Program-made: the position numbers and the translations under genes | From: Bryobacterales bacterium | GTDB taxonomy: Bacteria; Acidobacteriota; Terriglobia; Bryobacterales; UBA6623 | DNA length: 39,242 nucleotides | Assembly (NCBI GenBank): GCA_022824585.1 | Contig: JAJDZN010000166.1 | Span: forward strand, 1 to 39,242 | Direction: 5' to 3' | The notes under the pieces: model-generated | What the model was told of the DNA's origin: nothing | Databases searched by the model: none | The model's input: the letters and a program-made list of their open reading frames with translations, nothing else | Shown here: positions 8,147 through 16,438 of the stretch, piece after piece | Layout of the letters: each line of letters opens with the position of its first letter | How positions within the stretch are numbered: the stretch's first letter is position 1

Positions 8147-10657
8147 TTAAGATGGCGCAGCCTTGAGCTGAGTTGCTGGCTGGTGGCGGGCTGGCGGGGC
8201 GGGCGGGAATTCGTAGACGAGGCGCAATTCGGTGCCGGGAAAGACGGTCCGGGTCTGGTTCAACTCGGCCAGCAAGGGGGCCAGCGCCGCGTCCTGGGCG
8301 CGGCTGGCTTGGTGCAGCAGGCGCACCGTCAGCGTGCCGGCCTGCGGGTCCGGCAGCAAACTGGCGTCACTTTGGAAGAGCGCCTTGAGCAGGCTGCGGG
8401 CGGTTTCGGGATTGTCCAACTCCGGGGCCAGCGTGGCCGCCATGCAGGTCTCGGCGCGGTAGGCCAGCATGCGTAGCGTGTGCATCAGTTGGCGCAGCGG
8501 CGTCGGCAGGGCTTGCAGTTGCTCGGCCTCCGACAAGTCGCCCGCCCGCATGTGCTCATCGGTTACCTTGAGGGCCACCTCGAAGCCCTCCACCAGCTTC
8601 TCGCTGGCCGCAATTTGCTCCTGCAGAGCCCGTGCCTTGTCCGTCTTGGCGGTGGGCTGCAAGGCGAGTTTGCGGCGCAGGTGGCCGACCTTGTTGCGCG
8701 CTTTCTTGAGTTCCTTGGTGATCGTCCGCCAGGCCGGGTTGACCACCCAGGTGTCGTCCTCGACGGCCACCAGCGCGTGCTCGCACAGGCTGTCGAGACC
8801 GAACTCGGCCCGCGCGTACTTGAAAAAGTTCTCTTGCGTCCAGCGCGAGCGCAACAGCCCCGCCACCTGCTCGGCCGCCAAGCTGGGATGCGTCGTCACC
8901 AGCGCCGGCTGGCGCTGCGTGGCGCTGGCTGCGCCGGCCAACTGGCGCGCTTGGCGCGGCTGGCCGCCTTTGCCCGTGCCGCGCAGGCGGCGCTCGATCC
9001 AGAAGCGGATCTCGCGCGCCGCGCAGCCAGCCCCCAACTCCACCGGGCGCTCGGCCAGTTGGCCTTCCGCCAGGGCCTCGCCCAGCGGCGTGCGCAGCGG
9101 GATCGTGGCCGCCCGGAACTCGCTCTCCGGCCAGCGCTCGGCCTGCGCCCCCTTGCGCCACGTGACCACCGCGATGCCTACCTTGCGCAACTCCCGGAAC
9201 AACTGCGGGCTCCAGCCTTCGCGGTCGAACACCAGCGTCAAACGCGGTTCGCTGGCGGCCTCGCCGACCTCCGGCAGCAGCCCCAACTGGCGCAACTGCG
9301 GCACGATGCCCGTCCAGATCTCGCGCACCATGCCCGCGTCCACCTGGCGGTGCAGGCACAGCAGCGGGGCCCCGCCCAAGGCCTGCACCCAGTAGCTGAC
9401 CGCAGCCGGCAGGGCCAGCCGTTGGCGGGTCACAAAATGTTTCGGCAACTTCCCCTGACCACTGTAGACCTGCACGTGGCCATCCACGAACAGGGTCGCC
9501 ATCGTCTCCGGCTCGGCGGCCTGCCACTCCCGCGCCAGCACGCCGGTCCACGCGCCCAGCCCTTCGCTGGCAGCCAACGCCTGCGTCCGGCGGCGCAGCG
9601 TGCGCGGGCAGGGGCAGCGGTCCAAGCCCAGCAGTGCCCCCCACTCGCCGGGCTGCTGGTAGCGCAGCCCTTCGGCGTTGCGCACCCGTCCCAGCAGCAG
9701 GAAGGCCCACAGCACGAGCAGCGAACTCAGCCCATAGAAGCCCTGCGGCAGCGTTAGCAAGGCGGCATGCCGCAACAGGCCTTGGCCCAGCAAGGCCGGC
9801 AGGGCCGTCAGCACGCCCGCCCCGCTGACCGTCGCGGCCGGGGCGAACTGCGGGGTGCGCCCGTGCAGCCCGCCCAGACTGGCCGCCAAGCGCCCCGCGC
9901 TATCGTGGGCGGCCCGCCCCAGCACGGCCTGGGCGTCCCGCTGATTCCGCTCTGCCTTGCCCGACAGCTCGACCTCCACGCATCCCTCGGGTGCGGCTGC
10001 TGACTCGCCCGCACCTACCATCTCCACCGCACCTGTCGTCCCCGCCGCGGCGGCTGTCTCCGCGGCGGCGGCAAGCTCTGGTGCCGGTGCGGGCTCTGGC
10101 GGCGGCTCGCCGAGCTCCCCCGCAGGGCTCTGCGCGGCCGCTGCGGTGGCGGCTGCGTTGCGCCCCACCGAGCACTGGCTGGCCGGTAGAATGCCGACCT
10201 TGGTGTAGCTCAACAGCGTTGAACAATTGACTCCGAGTTGCTGGGCCACGCTGTACACGCTCTGCCCGGCCCGCAACAGTTCGGCCGCTCTCGCCAGCAC
10301 CGCGGGATCCTCGATGCCGTGCCGCCGCCGCGGTTTGCGCGGCCGCGCGAAGTGGCCTTCGCCATGCTCCTGCAGGCGCGCCTTGGCCCGCGCGACCGTG
10401 CGCCGACCGAGCCCAAAGGCCGCGGCCAGCGCGGCCTGCGTGGCCAAGCCCAGCAGGGCGCAGCGCGCCAGACACACATTGCGCCCGAGCTTGTCGTCGG
10501 CGGCATGCACCGAAATCGGATGGGTGAACAGGTAGTAGACGAAATCGTGCTCCTCGCGGAACAGTGTCAAGTCGCGGCCCAAGGGCAGCGACTCCCCCGG
10601 GCGCAGGGCCAAGGCAGGCGCGCGGGTGGGGTCAGGCGGGGACGATTCGCAGGCCAT
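8147..10657 (-). CDS. Large DDE-type putative transposase
   Basis: 836 residues, much longer than usual IS transposases. Residues about 50-100 and 115-150 look like two helix-turn-helix segments (RCALLGLATQAAL; VYSVAQQLGVNCSTL). An Ala/Glu/Pro-rich linker spans about 165-260. The catalytic core shows LFVDGHVQVY, LVFDREGW and TQENFFKYARAEFGLDSL, giving a D-D-E triad. A Lys/Arg-rich helical part, MLAYRAETCMA and a C-terminal PGTELRLVYEF follow; I recall these from a widespread family annotated only as putative transposase. Start ATG 10657 is supported by a strong promoter. No terminal inverted repeats or target duplications are evident, so mobility is inferred from the family. The other-strand frames across it are shadows. 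Confidence 0.8.
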   Translation of the reverse strand: MACESSPPDPTRAPALALRPGESLPLGRDLTLFREEHDFVYYLFTHPISVHAADDKLGRNVCLARCALLGLATQAALAAAFGLGRRTVARAKARLQEHGEGHFARPRKPRRRHGIEDPAVLARAAELLRAGQSVYSVAQQLGVNCSTLLSYTKVGILPASQCSVGRNAAATAAAAQSPAGELGEPPPEPAPAPELAAAAETAAAAGTTGAVEMVGAGESAAAPEGCVEVELSGKAERNQRDAQAVLGRAAHDSAGRLAASLGGLHGRTPQFAPAATVSGAGVLTALPALLGQGLLRHAALLTLPQGFYGLSSLLVLWAFLLLGRVRNAEGLRYQQPGEWGALLGLDRCPCPRTLRRRTQALAASEGLGAWTGVLAREWQAAEPETMATLFVDGHVQVYSGQGKLPKHFVTRQRLALPAAVSYWVQALGGAPLLCLHRQVDAGMVREIWTGIVPQLRQLGLLPEVGEAASEPRLTLVFDREGWSPQLFRELRKVGIAVVTWRKGAQAERWPESEFRAATIPLRTPLGEALAEGQLAERPVELGAGCAAREIRFWIERRLRGTGKGGQPRQARQLAGAASATQRQPALVTTHPSLAAEQVAGLLRSRWTQENFFKYARAEFGLDSLCEHALVAVEDDTWVVNPAWRTITKELKKARNKVGHLRRKLALQPTAKTDKARALQEQIAASEKLVEGFEVALKVTDEHMRAGDLSEAEQLQALPTPLRQLMHTLRMLAYRAETCMAATLAPELDNPETARSLLKALFQSDASLLPDPQAGTLTVRLLHQASRAQDAALAPLLAELNQTRTVFPGTELRLVYEFPPAPPARHQPATQLKAAPS

Positions 10658-10667
10658 TATGTGCCAG

Positions 10668-10697
10668 ATTATACCATTAATTGCACAGGCAAGTCAA
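10668..10697 (-). promoter_or_regulatory. Sigma70-type promoter of the transposase
   Basis: Minus strand: TTGACT (-35, 10692-10697), 18 nt spacer, TATAAT (-10, 10668-10673), preceded by TGG, i.e. also an extended -10. The ATG lies 10 nt after the -10 box, giving a leader of about 3-4 nt. It is the best promoter in the window. Confidence 0.75.
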
Positions 10698-10955
10698 GCC
10701 CACAGCTCTGAGCGAGAAAAACCCTAAGCCCCGCCTTGCAAAGCAGTTGCGGCGCGCACCAGCATCACGCTAGCTCGCCCCATGTAACGAAGTCTGATTC
10801 TCGGCCTACCGGAGCACCGCAGTGCGGCGAGCAGGCGTGCAGGCCCAGATTCCCGCCATTACCACGTGTCGGCTAGGATAAGGGTGCAGGTGCCGCAACG
10901 AACCGCGCCGGGACTGGAAGCACTGCCCGGGCACGCGGCGGCCTGCTCACCGCGG

Positions 10956-11040
10956 GCGAACGTGGCGGAATTGGTAGACGCGCTAGATTTAGGTTCTAGT
11001 GGGGCAACCCGTGGGAGTTCGAGTCTCCCCGTTCGCACCA
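10956..11040 (+). tRNA. tRNA-Leu (anticodon UAG)
   Basis: 85 nt with encoded CCA. Acceptor GCGAACG pairs with CGTTCGC; the D arm contains AATTGGTAGACGC; anticodon arm CTAGA-TTTAGGT-TCTAG gives anticodon TAG for CUA and other CUN codons. The long class II variable arm (about GTGGGGCAACCCGT) and T arm GGGAG-TTCGAGT-CTCCC are complete. It stands alone, next to the transposase patch, and could have been an integration site, but no duplicated 3' end was noticed. Confidence 0.97.
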
Positions 11041-11189
11041 TATTGGCCGCGCGGGCGAGGACTGATGACCACGCCGGATGTGCGGGGTCGCGCTGCACCG
11101 TCTGGTAGTCGCATCGATCGTGCGAGCCGGAGTGCGCCCAGCGCCAGCGGCTGTCAGGTGCCAGCTGTGCCAGGCACCGCGCTCGTCAC

Positions 11190-12302
11190 CTACTGTTTCG
11201 ACAGCATCCGATCCAGTGCATCGCTCTGGCCAAGCTCGAGGCCGTAGAGCCTTGGATAGAGTTGCAATAGTCCGACGGGGCTCTTGTCGGAGACGCCGAG
11301 CACAGCCCAATCGACGTTTCCACCCACCGTCTCTAGTTCATCCGACGTGAGACTGCCGTCTGCGTTGGCGTCAGCGGGCGACAGGCGCAGACTTAGCTGC
11401 ATCGCACGTATCCGTCGTTTCGGATCTCGTGTCGCCCGCTCGGCGATTTCGCTCAGCGTGAGCACGCCATTGCGGTCGAAGTCCTCGCGCTCAAAGTGCC
11501 CGCGAGCATGCCCGTCCAGGCCGTCCGCATCAGCCTCGCGTCCCGTCGAGGGTTGGGACAGGCCGTACTCTCGCGCCGAGATCTCCCCGTCCTGATTCAC
11601 GTCCAGACTCACGCGTGTATCCATCGCTTCCTCAATTTCAGCCCGGATCGCGGCCCTCGCCTCGTGGGCCGTCAGCTCGCGATCACCGTTCGCATCGAGC
11701 GCAGCCAAGAATTCGATATCACTTGACTGGGCTCCCCCACCACTGCCGCCCCCGCCGCTACGGCCGGAACCGCGACCACCCCCTCCGCGGGTGCCACCAC
11801 CTCGACCACCGCGACGAGCCGCCAGCTCGGCCCAAGCCTTTTGGTATTCCTCCCAGGTCACCTCGCCGTCTTGGAAATACTCGGTGCCCCGCACGTACGG
11901 ACCCGCCTCGTCGTCGCGCAAGATCCCGTCGCCGTCCGCGTCGGCCCGCTCGAACAGGTCGAACGGATCGGCTCCGCCGCCTCGCCCCCGCCGGATCGGC
12001 TGGGCCTGGCCATAACCTGCCGCCTTCAGTGCCTGGATCATGACTCCCACATCCACGTTGCCGTCCCGGTCGGCGTCCATGGCTCGGAAGCCCTTCATGA
12101 ACTCCTCGGCCAGGGTATCGACGAGTCCGGCGGAGACGGAGGTGGCCTTCGGGCTGTCGGCGAATAGCCCAACACCGATACCGGTCAAGCAGACGGCGGC
12201 GACTGACAGACGCAGCAGAATTGGGGCGATCGCGACGAAGCGAGTGCGAGCGCCGCCGCCCATCGGCGCGAAACGACCCCTATGGAGATTGGAATGCAGC
12301 AT
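11190..12302 (-). CDS. Secreted EF-hand repeat protein
   Basis: 370 residues. After a basic N-terminus there is a hydrophobic segment at about 28-48 (signal peptide or anchor). Five canonical 12-residue calcium loops are seen, for example DADGDGILRDDE, DANGDRELTAHE, DVNQDGEISARE, DFDRNGVLTLSE and DANADGSLTSDE. Two degenerate ones also occur (DADRDGNVDVG and FQDGEVTWEE). A Gly/Arg/Ser-rich linker of about 30 residues splits the protein near its middle. It probably binds calcium outside the cytoplasm, in envelope or cell-surface matters; the partner is unknown. ATG 12302 was taken, though the internal ATG at the MGGG position (about 12263) is possible. It follows the DUF1592/DUF1552 pair on the same strand after 213 nt. 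Confidence 0.8.
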   Translation of the reverse strand: MLHSNLHRGRFAPMGGGARTRFVAIAPILLRLSVAAVCLTGIGVGLFADSPKATSVSAGLVDTLAEEFMKGFRAMDADRDGNVDVGVMIQALKAAGYGQAQPIRRGRGGGADPFDLFERADADGDGILRDDEAGPYVRGTEYFQDGEVTWEEYQKAWAELAARRGGRGGGTRGGGGRGSGRSGGGGSGGGAQSSDIEFLAALDANGDRELTAHEARAAIRAEIEEAMDTRVSLDVNQDGEISAREYGLSQPSTGREADADGLDGHARGHFEREDFDRNGVLTLSEIAERATRDPKRRIRAMQLSLRLSPADANADGSLTSDELETVGGNVDWAVLGVSDKSPVGLLQLYPRLYGLELGQSDALDRMLSKQ

Positions 12303-12515
12303 GAACCCACTAAGCTAGCACGGCAATGATGTCGTCTTGCAACACGCTTGCATTTGCACGGATCTTGGCCCCGCACGCATCGGAGTCGGCGAAGCGAGAG
12401 CCTCGCAGGCTTGCAGCAGCTCGGACCCTTGAGCGCCAAGCGCGGTGCTATCGCCGAGCCCGAGGTCGCGAACGCGAGAGCAGTCCCGGCCCGAGCTCTG
12501 CGCCGGGTCGCCCGC

Positions 12516-13850
12516 CTAGGCCAAGATCTCGTCCAGTGTGCCGGTGCTGTCGGCGAACGAATCGACAGGAGCGCCGAGCCGGTCTAGCAGCGTAACGTAC
12601 AGGTTCGCAAGCGGGACCTCGGCCCCGAACTTGCGGAAGCTGCCGTGCGCAAGCCCCATGTCGCCGCCGCCCGCGAGCAGCAGCGGATAGTTCAGGTTGA
12701 CGTGCGTCTGGCAGTTGCTGCTGCCGTAGAGCACCAAGGTGCTGTCCAGCAGAGTGCCGTCGCCCTCGGGCGTCTGGCGCAGCCTTTCGATGAAGTAAGC
12801 GAGCTGCTCGGTCAAGAACAGGTCCCACCGGCCGAGCGGCTCCGCGCCCGCGTCGTTCTTGCGGGCGCCGTGCGCCAAGCTGTGCATGTTGTCGGCCAAG
12901 CCCAACAGCTGCGGAAACTTGCCCGCGATCGAGGTGGCCCCGTTCATGTTGCCGACCTGGTACGTCGCGATGCGCGTGGAGTCCGTGCGAAACGCCAGGT
13001 AGATCAAGTCGTACATCGTCTTGATCAATTCCCCCGGCGTCGTGTCGTCCGCCTCTAGATGCAGGCCCGTGGCGTGAACGCGAGGCTTCGGCACTTCGAG
13101 CCACTGCTGCGATTTCTCGACGCGGCGCTCGATCTGGCGAACCGATTCCAAGTACTCGTCCAGCTTGACGCGGTCGTGGCTGCCAAGCCGGCCGCGCACG
13201 GAAGCGGAATGCTCCATGACAAGATCGAGCATGCTGCGCGAGCTGTCCAGGCTCTGGCGTTGCGCCTCGAGCGAGCGAGGATCGACTCCGAACAGGCGAT
13301 TGAACACCTGCTTCGGCTTGTTCTCGGCGGGCACGGGCTGGCCCGTGCGGCTGAACGAAAGCGTGCTCGACCGGGTCGGTTCGCCAACCCCGCCATCGCT
13401 GGAAACCACCAGCGACGGGTAACGCGTGCGATCCCCGTACCGCATGGCCGCGATCTGATCGACCGAGACCGTGTTTTCCAAGTGGCCCTCTTTGAGCTCT
13501 GCCCCGGTGAGCCAGGTGTCCGCGGTGTCGTGGCCGCCCATGTTGCGGCCCTTGGGGTGCGACAGGCCGCCCAAGATCGTCAGCTCGGAGCGAAGCGGCT
13601 CCAACGGCGCCAAGCTCTTGTTGAAGCCGAAATGCCTGCCGGAGCCGGTCGGAAACCAATTCCACTGTGCAGCCTCACTGCCGGGGGCGCGGTCGACGAT
13701 GCCGTACGGAAAGTAGCCCGCGAAGAAGCGCTTCGGTCGCTCGGCAGGCCTGCCGTCCGCGGCCATGCACTCCAAGGCGGGCAGCCCGAGCGCCACTCCC
13801 GCTCCGTGGAGGAACATGCGCCGGTCCAGATGCCAAGACTTCCGCGCCAT
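12516..13850 (-). CDS. DUF1552 protein with Tat signal
   Basis: 444 residues. The N-terminus has DRRMFLHGAGVALGLPALECMA, close to a twin-arginine signal, so folded export is likely. Typical DUF1552 segments follow: GGLSHPKGRNMGGHDTADTW, PSLVVSSDGGVG, SLDSSRSMLDLVMEH and TLVLYGSSNC with NYPLLLAGGG. Length fits the family (about 430-460). Start ATG 13850 was chosen over an upstream ATG at 13907 because the latter overlaps the DUF1592 gene and adds non-family residues. It is 14 nt behind DUF1592 and surely co-transcribed. These two families pair in Planctomycetes, Verrucomicrobia and Acidobacteria; their function is not established. Confidence 0.9.
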   Translation of the reverse strand: MARKSWHLDRRMFLHGAGVALGLPALECMAADGRPAERPKRFFAGYFPYGIVDRAPGSEAAQWNWFPTGSGRHFGFNKSLAPLEPLRSELTILGGLSHPKGRNMGGHDTADTWLTGAELKEGHLENTVSVDQIAAMRYGDRTRYPSLVVSSDGGVGEPTRSSTLSFSRTGQPVPAENKPKQVFNRLFGVDPRSLEAQRQSLDSSRSMLDLVMEHSASVRGRLGSHDRVKLDEYLESVRQIERRVEKSQQWLEVPKPRVHATGLHLEADDTTPGELIKTMYDLIYLAFRTDSTRIATYQVGNMNGATSIAGKFPQLLGLADNMHSLAHGARKNDAGAEPLGRWDLFLTEQLAYFIERLRQTPEGDGTLLDSTLVLYGSSNCQTHVNLNYPLLLAGGGDMGLAHGSFRKFGAEVPLANLYVTLLDRLGAPVDSFADSTGTLDEILA

Positions 13851-13864
13851 GGTTGCTTCGCGGG

Positions 13865-16267
13865 TCAGCGGCTCCGAAACGAGTCGCTGGTCACAATGAT
13901 TGTACAAAGCTCCCGCAGGCGATGGTCCGCTTTCTCGAAGGCCTTCGTCATCTCGTCCACGGCGGACTGGTCCGCCGCAATCAAGCTGCGACCCACGGCG
14001 TAGGCGAGCAGCTTCGCCGTCAGTGCGCGCGCGAAGACGCCGCGCTGGCTGTCCAGCATGTAGTCCGCGAGCGCCTTGGCGCCATCCACGCGCTGTCCGT
14101 CAGGCAGCTCGGCGGCCGCGTCCACCGCATGCTCCACCGCTTGGTCGCCAGAGCGCCGCAGCACGCTCGAGCGCCTGAGCCCAACGGCATCGAACTCCTC
14201 CAGCGCGACTCCCCACGGATCGATCCCGCTGTGGCAGTGGGCGCAGGCCGCGCTGTCTTGGTGGAGTTCGAGCTGCCGCTTCAGTGGCAGCAGGGCGGCG
14301 TCGACATCGCCGCTGGCCAGGTTCGGCACGGAGGGGGGCGGCGATGCGGGCGGGTCGCCCAGCAGGGCCGTGCGGATCCAAACTCCGCGTTCGACCGGGT
14401 GGGAATCCTCGCCTGTAGAGTTGGCCAGCAGGATGCTGGCATGGGCGGCCACGCCGCCAGGTCGCCCGGTGCCGGCCAGAGAAACGCGCTCGAAAGCCCC
14501 CCCGCGCGGCCCGGCGATGCCGTAGTGCCGCGCCATCCTGTGATTGAGGACGGAGAAATCAGACCGCAGGAAGTTCAGCGCGCTGAGGTTCTCCCGCAGC
14601 ACGTAAGCGAAGAAGTGCTGCGTCTCGCGCCGCATGTCCTGCTTGAGCGAGGGATCGAAGTCCGGGTAATAGTTCGGGTTGATGGCCACGCGATGCACGC
14701 CCGCCAGATCCAGCCACTGGTCGCTGAACTGCTCGACGAAGTCCCACGAGCGGGGGTCATCGAGCAAGCGCTCGGTTTCGGCTCGCAGAGTCCCGCGCTC
14801 AGCTAGCTCGCCCCGATCCGCGAGCTCCATCAAGCGCTGGTCCGGCATCGTGCCCCAGAGGAAATAGGACAGTCTCGACGCCAGCTCGTGGTCGTCGACG
14901 AAGCGGTTCTCGCCATCGTGCCGTTCGATCCTGTACAGGAAGTCGGGCGAGACGAGCACCATGGCCAGCGTTTCCCGCAGGGCCTGCTCAAAGCTCTCGA
15001 CCCGCGGTCGGACCTTGCCGAAGAACCGCTGCATGGGGGCGACGTCAGCGTCGTCGACCGGGCGGCGGTAGGCACGGCGCATGAACCGGCGCAGCGCCGA
15101 TGCAGCGCTTCCGGCCTCGTCCTCTCGCGCCCGCGGTGCGTCCGCAACCAGCTGGCGGTGATGCTCGGGCGGCCAAGCCGCGTACGCGGGCGCTTTGAAC
15201 TCCAGCGCTTCGACGACGATGGCAGGGAATTCGGGATCGACCGGCCAGACCCACTTCTGCTTGATCTTGCCGTCTTCCTCAAAGTCGACCTTCTCGCCAA
15301 GCGGAGCGGGCTTGCCGTCCGAATAGATATTGCTCGCCCAGACCAGCATTCCCGGGTACTTGCTCTGCGCTCGGCTCTGGATCGGGAACTCTTCGATGCG
15401 CCCGCGGAATTCGAAGGTCCGTGCCGGGCCGTCGGGAACATCGACCTCGGCCACGTCCCGAGAGGGCGTTTGCGTGTCGGCGCGGTAGCCAAGCCTGACA
15501 TGCATGCGCGGATGCGGCGCGCCGGGCGGAGCCTCGCTGCGCGCGCGGATCCGCAGGACAAACTCCCCCTCGTCAGGGAACTCGGGGATCCGTGCGACGA
15601 ACGTGCCGGTGCGACCCAAGCGGTTCGACCAATGCATGGTGTTCACCTTGTCCACCACGGTTTCGACGGCGCGGTGTTCGAAAATGGGCGGGGCCGGCCC
15701 CTCGACGATCGCGCGCGCGAGACCGTTCTGCGCCGCCCGAAGGTAGTGCTCGAGTTGCAGGGCTGACATGCGCAGCGACGCGCCATTGTTCGTGAACCCG
15801 TCCGGGCTGACCTCGTCGGGCGGCAGGTTCTTGACGAAATCGATGTCCAGGCCCAGCAGGTCCCGCATGGTGTTCTGGTACTCGCTGCGGTTCAAGCGGC
15901 GCATGACGACGCGTCCGGAAGCGCCCGAGGCAAGGTCGCCGCGCTCGCTCAGCGCGGCGTCGAGCCAGCCAAGCAGGGTCGTTCGATCTGACGACGACAG
16001 CTGGGGCGCTTCCTTGGGCGGCATTTCGCCCCGATTCAGCGCGTTACGCACGTCGTGCCAAGTCTCGGCGGCCCGGCGATCCGCGGTTGTGTCCGCCGAG
16101 AGGTTGTCCAGGCGGACATTGGCATTCTGCACCTGTGCACCGTGGCAGGCAACGCAGTGGCGCTCGAGAATCGCCGACACCGAAGCGTCGACTTCAACGG
16201 CGCTCAGAGGTCCGGCAGCCGCTAGAGTGGCAGCCGCAAGTGCGCAGGCAAGTGCATGTCGGCGCAT
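13865..16267 (-). CDS. Planctomycete-type cytochrome c protein (DUF1587/1592/1588/1585)
   Basis: 800 residues, exported by a signal peptide at 1-23. A haem c site CVACH (C38, C41, H42) starts the cytochrome-like domain, residues about 25-110. DUF1587 (about 120-185), DUF1595 (375-435), DUF1592 (445-575), DUF1588 (590-690) with a second CAHCH (C675, C678, H679), and DUF1585 (725-795) follow. The architecture is typical of these periplasmic proteins of unknown function, presumably redox partners of DUF1552. No clear Shine-Dalgarno site precedes ATG 16267. It is divergent from the NHL gene, and a perfect inverted repeat lies 21-37 nt upstream. Confidence 0.92.
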   Translation of the reverse strand: MRRHALACALAAATLAAAGPLSAVEVDASVSAILERHCVACHGAQVQNANVRLDNLSADTTADRRAAETWHDVRNALNRGEMPPKEAPQLSSSDRTTLLGWLDAALSERGDLASGASGRVVMRRLNRSEYQNTMRDLLGLDIDFVKNLPPDEVSPDGFTNNGASLRMSALQLEHYLRAAQNGLARAIVEGPAPPIFEHRAVETVVDKVNTMHWSNRLGRTGTFVARIPEFPDEGEFVLRIRARSEAPPGAPHPRMHVRLGYRADTQTPSRDVAEVDVPDGPARTFEFRGRIEEFPIQSRAQSKYPGMLVWASNIYSDGKPAPLGEKVDFEEDGKIKQKWVWPVDPEFPAIVVEALEFKAPAYAAWPPEHHRQLVADAPRAREDEAGSAASALRRFMRRAYRRPVDDADVAPMQRFFGKVRPRVESFEQALRETLAMVLVSPDFLYRIERHDGENRFVDDHELASRLSYFLWGTMPDQRLMELADRGELAERGTLRAETERLLDDPRSWDFVEQFSDQWLDLAGVHRVAINPNYYPDFDPSLKQDMRRETQHFFAYVLRENLSALNFLRSDFSVLNHRMARHYGIAGPRGGAFERVSLAGTGRPGGVAAHASILLANSTGEDSHPVERGVWIRTALLGDPPASPPPSVPNLASGDVDAALLPLKRQLELHQDSAACAHCHSGIDPWGVALEEFDAVGLRRSSVLRRSGDQAVEHAVDAAAELPDGQRVDGAKALADYMLDSQRGVFARALTAKLLAYAVGRSLIAADQSAVDEMTKAFEKADHRLRELCTIIVTSDSFRSR

Positions 16268-16287
16268 AGGAAGGGTATTGCAGCCGA

Positions 16288-16304
16288 TCGGGCAAGCTGC
16301 CCGA
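16288..16304. promoter_or_regulatory. Perfect inverted repeat between divergent genes
   Basis: TCGGGCA-AGC-TGCCCGA: 7 bp arms around AGC, 21-37 nt before the DUF1592 start. Either an operator or a short leader hairpin. Its AGC centre is shared with the repeat at 21765-21779. Confidence 0.4.
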
Positions 16305-16390
16305 GCTCAGCCCTAGTGTAGCCGTCACTGGCAGTGTCGCAAAGCACTCAACCATTCGGAACGGTACTATCGGCCGGGCCCGACCTTGCC

Positions 16391-16396
16391 TAGAAT
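16391..16396 (+). promoter_or_regulatory. -10 box of the NHL gene
   Basis: TAGAAT ends 42 nt before the ATG at 16439. An in-frame ATG directly after the box (16397) is rejected since it would lie before the transcript start. No convincing -35 box. Confidence 0.45.
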
Positions 16397-16438
16397 ATGG
16401 GGTTAGATCCGCCTGCCGAGGCGGAACGAGGTGAATTC

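Larger units (their letters stand above)
8147..10697 (-). mobile_element. Putative transposon of undefined ends
   Basis: Only the transposase gene and its promoter define this element. A weak shared motif, GCAATTTAA at 8142-8150 and GCAATTAA at the other side (minus strand, about 10677-10684), is in inverted orientation but too short to call terminal repeats. True ends may lie outside. Confidence 0.3.

Noticed and set aside
8142..10684. Terminal inverted repeats GCAATTTAA / GCAATTAA
   Set aside because: Only 8-9 nt, one mismatch, and one copy lies in the transposase promoter spacer.
16397..16438. NHL gene start at ATG 16397
   Set aside because: It sits directly on the -10 box, before the likely transcript start; ATG 16439 has a Shine-Dalgarno site and begins the signal peptide.
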